Of a stretch of DNA of 6,608 bases, positions 4,993 to 6,608 are shown one piece after another; position 1 is the stretch's first letter, and each line of letters begins with the position of its first letter. The translations under genes and the position numbers were made by a program. Under the pieces are notes generated by a model. That model saw nothing but the letters and a program-made list of their open reading frames with translations. It was not told where the DNA came from and did no database searches. The DNA comes from Pseudomonadota bacterium (GTDB lineage: Bacteria; Pseudomonadota; Gammaproteobacteria; Burkholderiales; SG8-39): positions 1 to 6,608 of the forward strand of contig JAJZUK010000068.1 in the NCBI GenBank assembly GCA_021847125.1. Direction: 5' to 3'.

Positions 4993-6177
4993 ATGACCGA
5001 TAGGAAAAAATTCAGGCCCGACACCATTACCGCGCATGCCGGGCGCGACCCGCAGCGCTTCGACGGCGCGGTGAACACGCCGGTCTATCGCGCCTCCACC
5101 GTGCTGTTTCCCGATGTCGCATCCTACGAAAGCCGCGACCCGAACGACTACAAGGTCATGCGCTACGGCATCTACGGCACACCCACCACATTCGCGCTGG
5201 AGGAAGCCGTGGCGCAGCTCGAAGGCGGTTATGCCGCGGTCGCCCTGCCCTCGGGCTTGGCCGCGATCGTCGCGGCGCTGGCGGCGTTTGCGCATTCCGG
5301 GGCGCATATCCTGGTCGCGGACTCGGTCTATCAGCCGACGCGCAATTTCTGCGACAAGCGCCTGCGCAACCAGGGCGTGGAGGTCGAGTACTATGACCCT
5401 GCGCTCGGTGCGGCCATCGCCGGCCTGATCCGCCCGAATACGACCGCGGTGTTTTGCGAAGCGCCGGGCTCGCTCAGCTTCGAAATGCAGGATATTCCCG
5501 CAATCGCGGCGGCCGCGCACGCGAGAGGCGTCGCGGTGCTCGCCGACACTACCTGGGGCACGCCGTATTTTTTTCGCGCCTTCGAGCACGGGGTCGACAT
5601 TTCCATACACGCGGGCACCAAGTACATCTCCGGGCATTCGGACGTGATGCTGGGCGTGGTCGTCACCAATGAGCAGTACTGGCTCAAACTGCGCCGCGCC
5701 GTCGCCGATTACGGCTACTGCGTAAGCCCGGACGATTGCTATCTTGCGCTGCGCGGCCTGCGCACGATCGGCGTGCGCATGCGCCAGCAGCAGCAGAGCG
5801 CGCTGACCATCGCGCGCTGGCTGCAGGCGCAGCCGGAAGTGCTGCGCATGCTCTACCCCGCGCTCGAAGGCGATCCCGGGCATGCGATCTGGAAGCGCGA
5901 TTTCAGCGGCGCGGCCTCGCTGTTCGGCGTGATACTCAAACCCGCGAGCGAACGCGCCGTCGCGGCGCTGATCGATGCGCTCTCCCTGTTCGGCATCGGT
6001 TCGAGCTGGGGCGGCTTCGAGAGTCTGGCGATACGCGCCGATCCGGGAAAATACCGCAGTGCAACCAGCTGGAATCCGGGCGGACCGTTGCTGCGCCTGC
6101 ACATCGGGCTGGAGGACCCCGCGGATCTGATGGCCGACCTGGAGCAGGGCTTCGCGCAAATGAAGCTGGCCGGCTGA
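4993..6177 (+). CDS. metC: Cystathionine beta-lyase (PLP-dependent, Cys/Met metabolism family)
   Basis: A 394-residue cytoplasmic enzyme of normal family length. Fold type I PLP features are present: RYGIYGTPT (residues 57-65), the phosphate-binding region ALPSGLAAI (84-92), Asp185 in LADTTWGT, Lys210 in SIHAGTKYISGHSD as the Schiff-base lysine, SSWGGFESL (337-345) and Arg368 in LLRLHIGLED for the substrate carboxylate. The SSWGGFESL and RYGIYGTPT forms are typical of MetC rather than of MetB or cystathionine gamma-lyase. MetC splits cystathionine into homocysteine, pyruvate and ammonia in methionine synthesis, and it can also act as a cysteine desulfhydrase. The ATG is set by AAAGGA (4978-4983) 9 nt upstream. 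It stands alone, divergent from DUF1993, behind a long structured leader. A small GC-rich hairpin over the stop codon (6171-6184) lacks a clear T-tract. Closely related PLP lyases cannot be fully excluded. Confidence 0.93.
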   Translation: MTDRKKFRPDTITAHAGRDPQRFDGAVNTPVYRASTVLFPDVASYESRDPNDYKVMRYGIYGTPTTFALEEAVAQLEGGYAAVALPSGLAAIVAALAAFAHSGAHILVADSVYQPTRNFCDKRLRNQGVEVEYYDPALGAAIAGLIRPNTTAVFCEAPGSLSFEMQDIPAIAAAAHARGVAVLADTTWGTPYFFRAFEHGVDISIHAGTKYISGHSDVMLGVVVTNEQYWLKLRRAVADYGYCVSPDDCYLALRGLRTIGVRMRQQQQSALTIARWLQAQPEVLRMLYPALEGDPGHAIWKRDFSGAASLFGVILKPASERAVAALIDALSLFGIGSSWGGFESLAIRADPGKYRSATSWNPGGPLLRLHIGLEDPADLMADLEQGFAQMKLAG

Positions 6178-6189
6178 GCAGCCGCGGGT

Positions 6190-6218
6190 TTGAATTGCGG
6201 ATTCGATCCTGCTATGGT
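6190..6218 (+). promoter_or_regulatory. Candidate sigma-70 promoter for the eight-cysteine protein gene
   Basis: TTGAAT (6190-6195) and TATGGT (6213-6218) are 17 bp apart, each matching four of six consensus bases. TGC immediately before the -10 gives an extended -10 element. Transcription would begin near 6225, leaving a leader of about 45 nt. This suggests the gene is transcribed independently of metC. Confidence 0.5.
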
Positions 6219-6269
6219 GGATAGAGAGCACCCTCAGCGGTATTCGCGTTTGCGTAGGAGAGTCGTCGT

Positions 6270-6512
6270 ATGGCTTATGCCATAGCCCCGGAGACTATTG
6301 CCAGGACGATCTGGTGCGAAAGGAAATTTTCCTGTCTGGAGGAGGGCGGGTGCGAGAATTGCGCCAATTGCGAAATCGTGGGCGAGAATGCGATCAACGC
6401 GCTGTATTTGCGCAATCGGAAGTCGTCCTGTCCCTATTACTTCGATTTCGGCTCCGCCTATCTGTGCACCTGTCCCACGCGTTACGCGATATACAAACAG
6501 TCGGGACGTTGA
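6270..6512 (+). CDS. Small cysteine-rich protein of unknown function
   Basis: An 80-residue protein with eight cysteines at residues 16, 22, 28, 31, 34, 54, 66 and 68. They fall into an N-terminal cluster CX5CX5CX2CX2C and a C-terminal set CX11CXC, with the latter in the context SSCPYYFDFG and LCTCPTR. The spacing suggests metal or iron-sulfur cluster binding, or a disulfide-rich fold; no signal peptide or membrane span is visible, which favours a cytoplasmic metal site (inference). A strong ribosome site, GGAG at 6257-6260, lies 9 nt before the ATG, and a good promoter precedes it; together with the ordered cysteine pattern this supports a real gene. The CPY-FG-C-CP-R end looks vaguely familiar from small proteobacterial proteins, but I cannot name a family. 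The antisense frame over the same bases is much less convincing. Confidence 0.75.
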   Translation: MAYAIAPETIARTIWCERKFSCLEEGGCENCANCEIVGENAINALYLRNRKSSCPYYFDFGSAYLCTCPTRYAIYKQSGR

Positions 6513-6549
6513 CGCCAGCCTGAGTCCGCAGCGCAGATTGCGGCCATGC

Positions 6550-6584
6550 TTATCCACAGAAATTGTGGATAATCCTGTGGACAA
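6550..6584. promoter_or_regulatory. Cluster of three DnaA-box-like 9-mers
   Basis: TTATCCACA at 6550-6558 (plus) and TGTGGATAA at 6564-6572 (minus) are two exact consensus DnaA boxes facing each other across 5 bp. TGTGGACAA at 6576-6584 is a third box on the minus strand with one mismatch (TTGTCCACA). Such density is typical of replication origins and of DnaA-regulated promoters. No AT-rich unwinding region is seen before the window ends at 6608, and no dnaA, dnaN, gidA or parAB gene is present, so the site could be an origin edge, a DnaA-controlled promoter of the next gene, or a DnaA-titration site. The rest of 6513-6608 shows nothing else apart from the direct repeat TGCGGCC at 6539-6545 and 6594-6600. 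Confidence 0.6.
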
Positions 6585-6608
6585 ATCCCCAAGTGCGGCC
6601 GCTTTCGC

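Noticed and set aside
6171..6184. CGGCT/AGCCG hairpin over the metC stop as an intrinsic terminator
   Set aside because: The 5-bp stem overlaps the stop codon and is followed by CGGGTTTGAA, with no real T-tract.
4984..6231. A 415-codon open frame on the minus strand opposite metC
   Set aside because: The plus-strand frame has the full PLP enzyme motif set; the antisense product shows only composition bias. The same holds for the long antisense frames over the HutG-like and M20 genes.
6234..6584. A 116-codon minus-strand frame opposite the eight-cysteine gene
   Set aside because: It runs through the DnaA-box cluster and lacks a recognisable motif, whereas the plus-strand gene has a promoter, ribosome site and ordered cysteines.

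Overview
This is a GC-rich, gene-dense chromosomal segment. Gene style, codon bias and protein families (HutG-like amidohydrolase, hippurate-hydrolase-like M20 peptidase, DHA2 transporter, DUF1993, MetC) fit a proteobacterium, most likely a betaproteobacterium; that placement is inferred from protein resemblance, not from a marker gene. I see no rRNA, tRNA, CRISPR array, transposase or integrase.

Left part (1-2551, plus strand): the 3' end of an oligopeptide/dipeptide ABC transporter ATPase (DppF/OppF type), then an N-formylglutamate amidohydrolase family protein, then an M20 amidohydrolase related to hippurate hydrolase. The gaps are about 70-80 bp and all genes point the same way, so they may be one transcription unit that imports peptides or N-acylated amino acids and hydrolyses the amide bond in the cytoplasm.

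Middle part (2574-4634, minus strand): a DHA2-type MFS exporter and, upstream of it, a DUF1993 protein. The M20 and MFS genes converge, and a perfect 9-bp inverted repeat spans both stop codons. The 171-bp gap between the MFS and DUF1993 genes holds a perfect 9-9-9 inverted repeat and a striking mosaic of alternating four-base C and G runs that can fold in several ways.

Right part (4635-6608, plus strand): a 358-bp gap divides DUF1993 from a divergently oriented metC-like gene (cystathionine beta-lyase, PLP enzyme). It contains a perfect TATAAT box and a leader of about 230 nt with competing hairpins and a 19-codon open frame, a layout that resembles attenuation control. After metC comes a likely promoter and a gene for an unrecognised 80-residue protein with eight cysteines. 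The window closes with three DnaA-box-like 9-mers within 35 bp, two of them exact TTATCCACA.

The best candidates for something undescribed are the metC leader, the C4/G4 mosaic, the eight-cysteine protein and the terminal DnaA-box cluster. None of them amounts to a proven new system from sequence alone.
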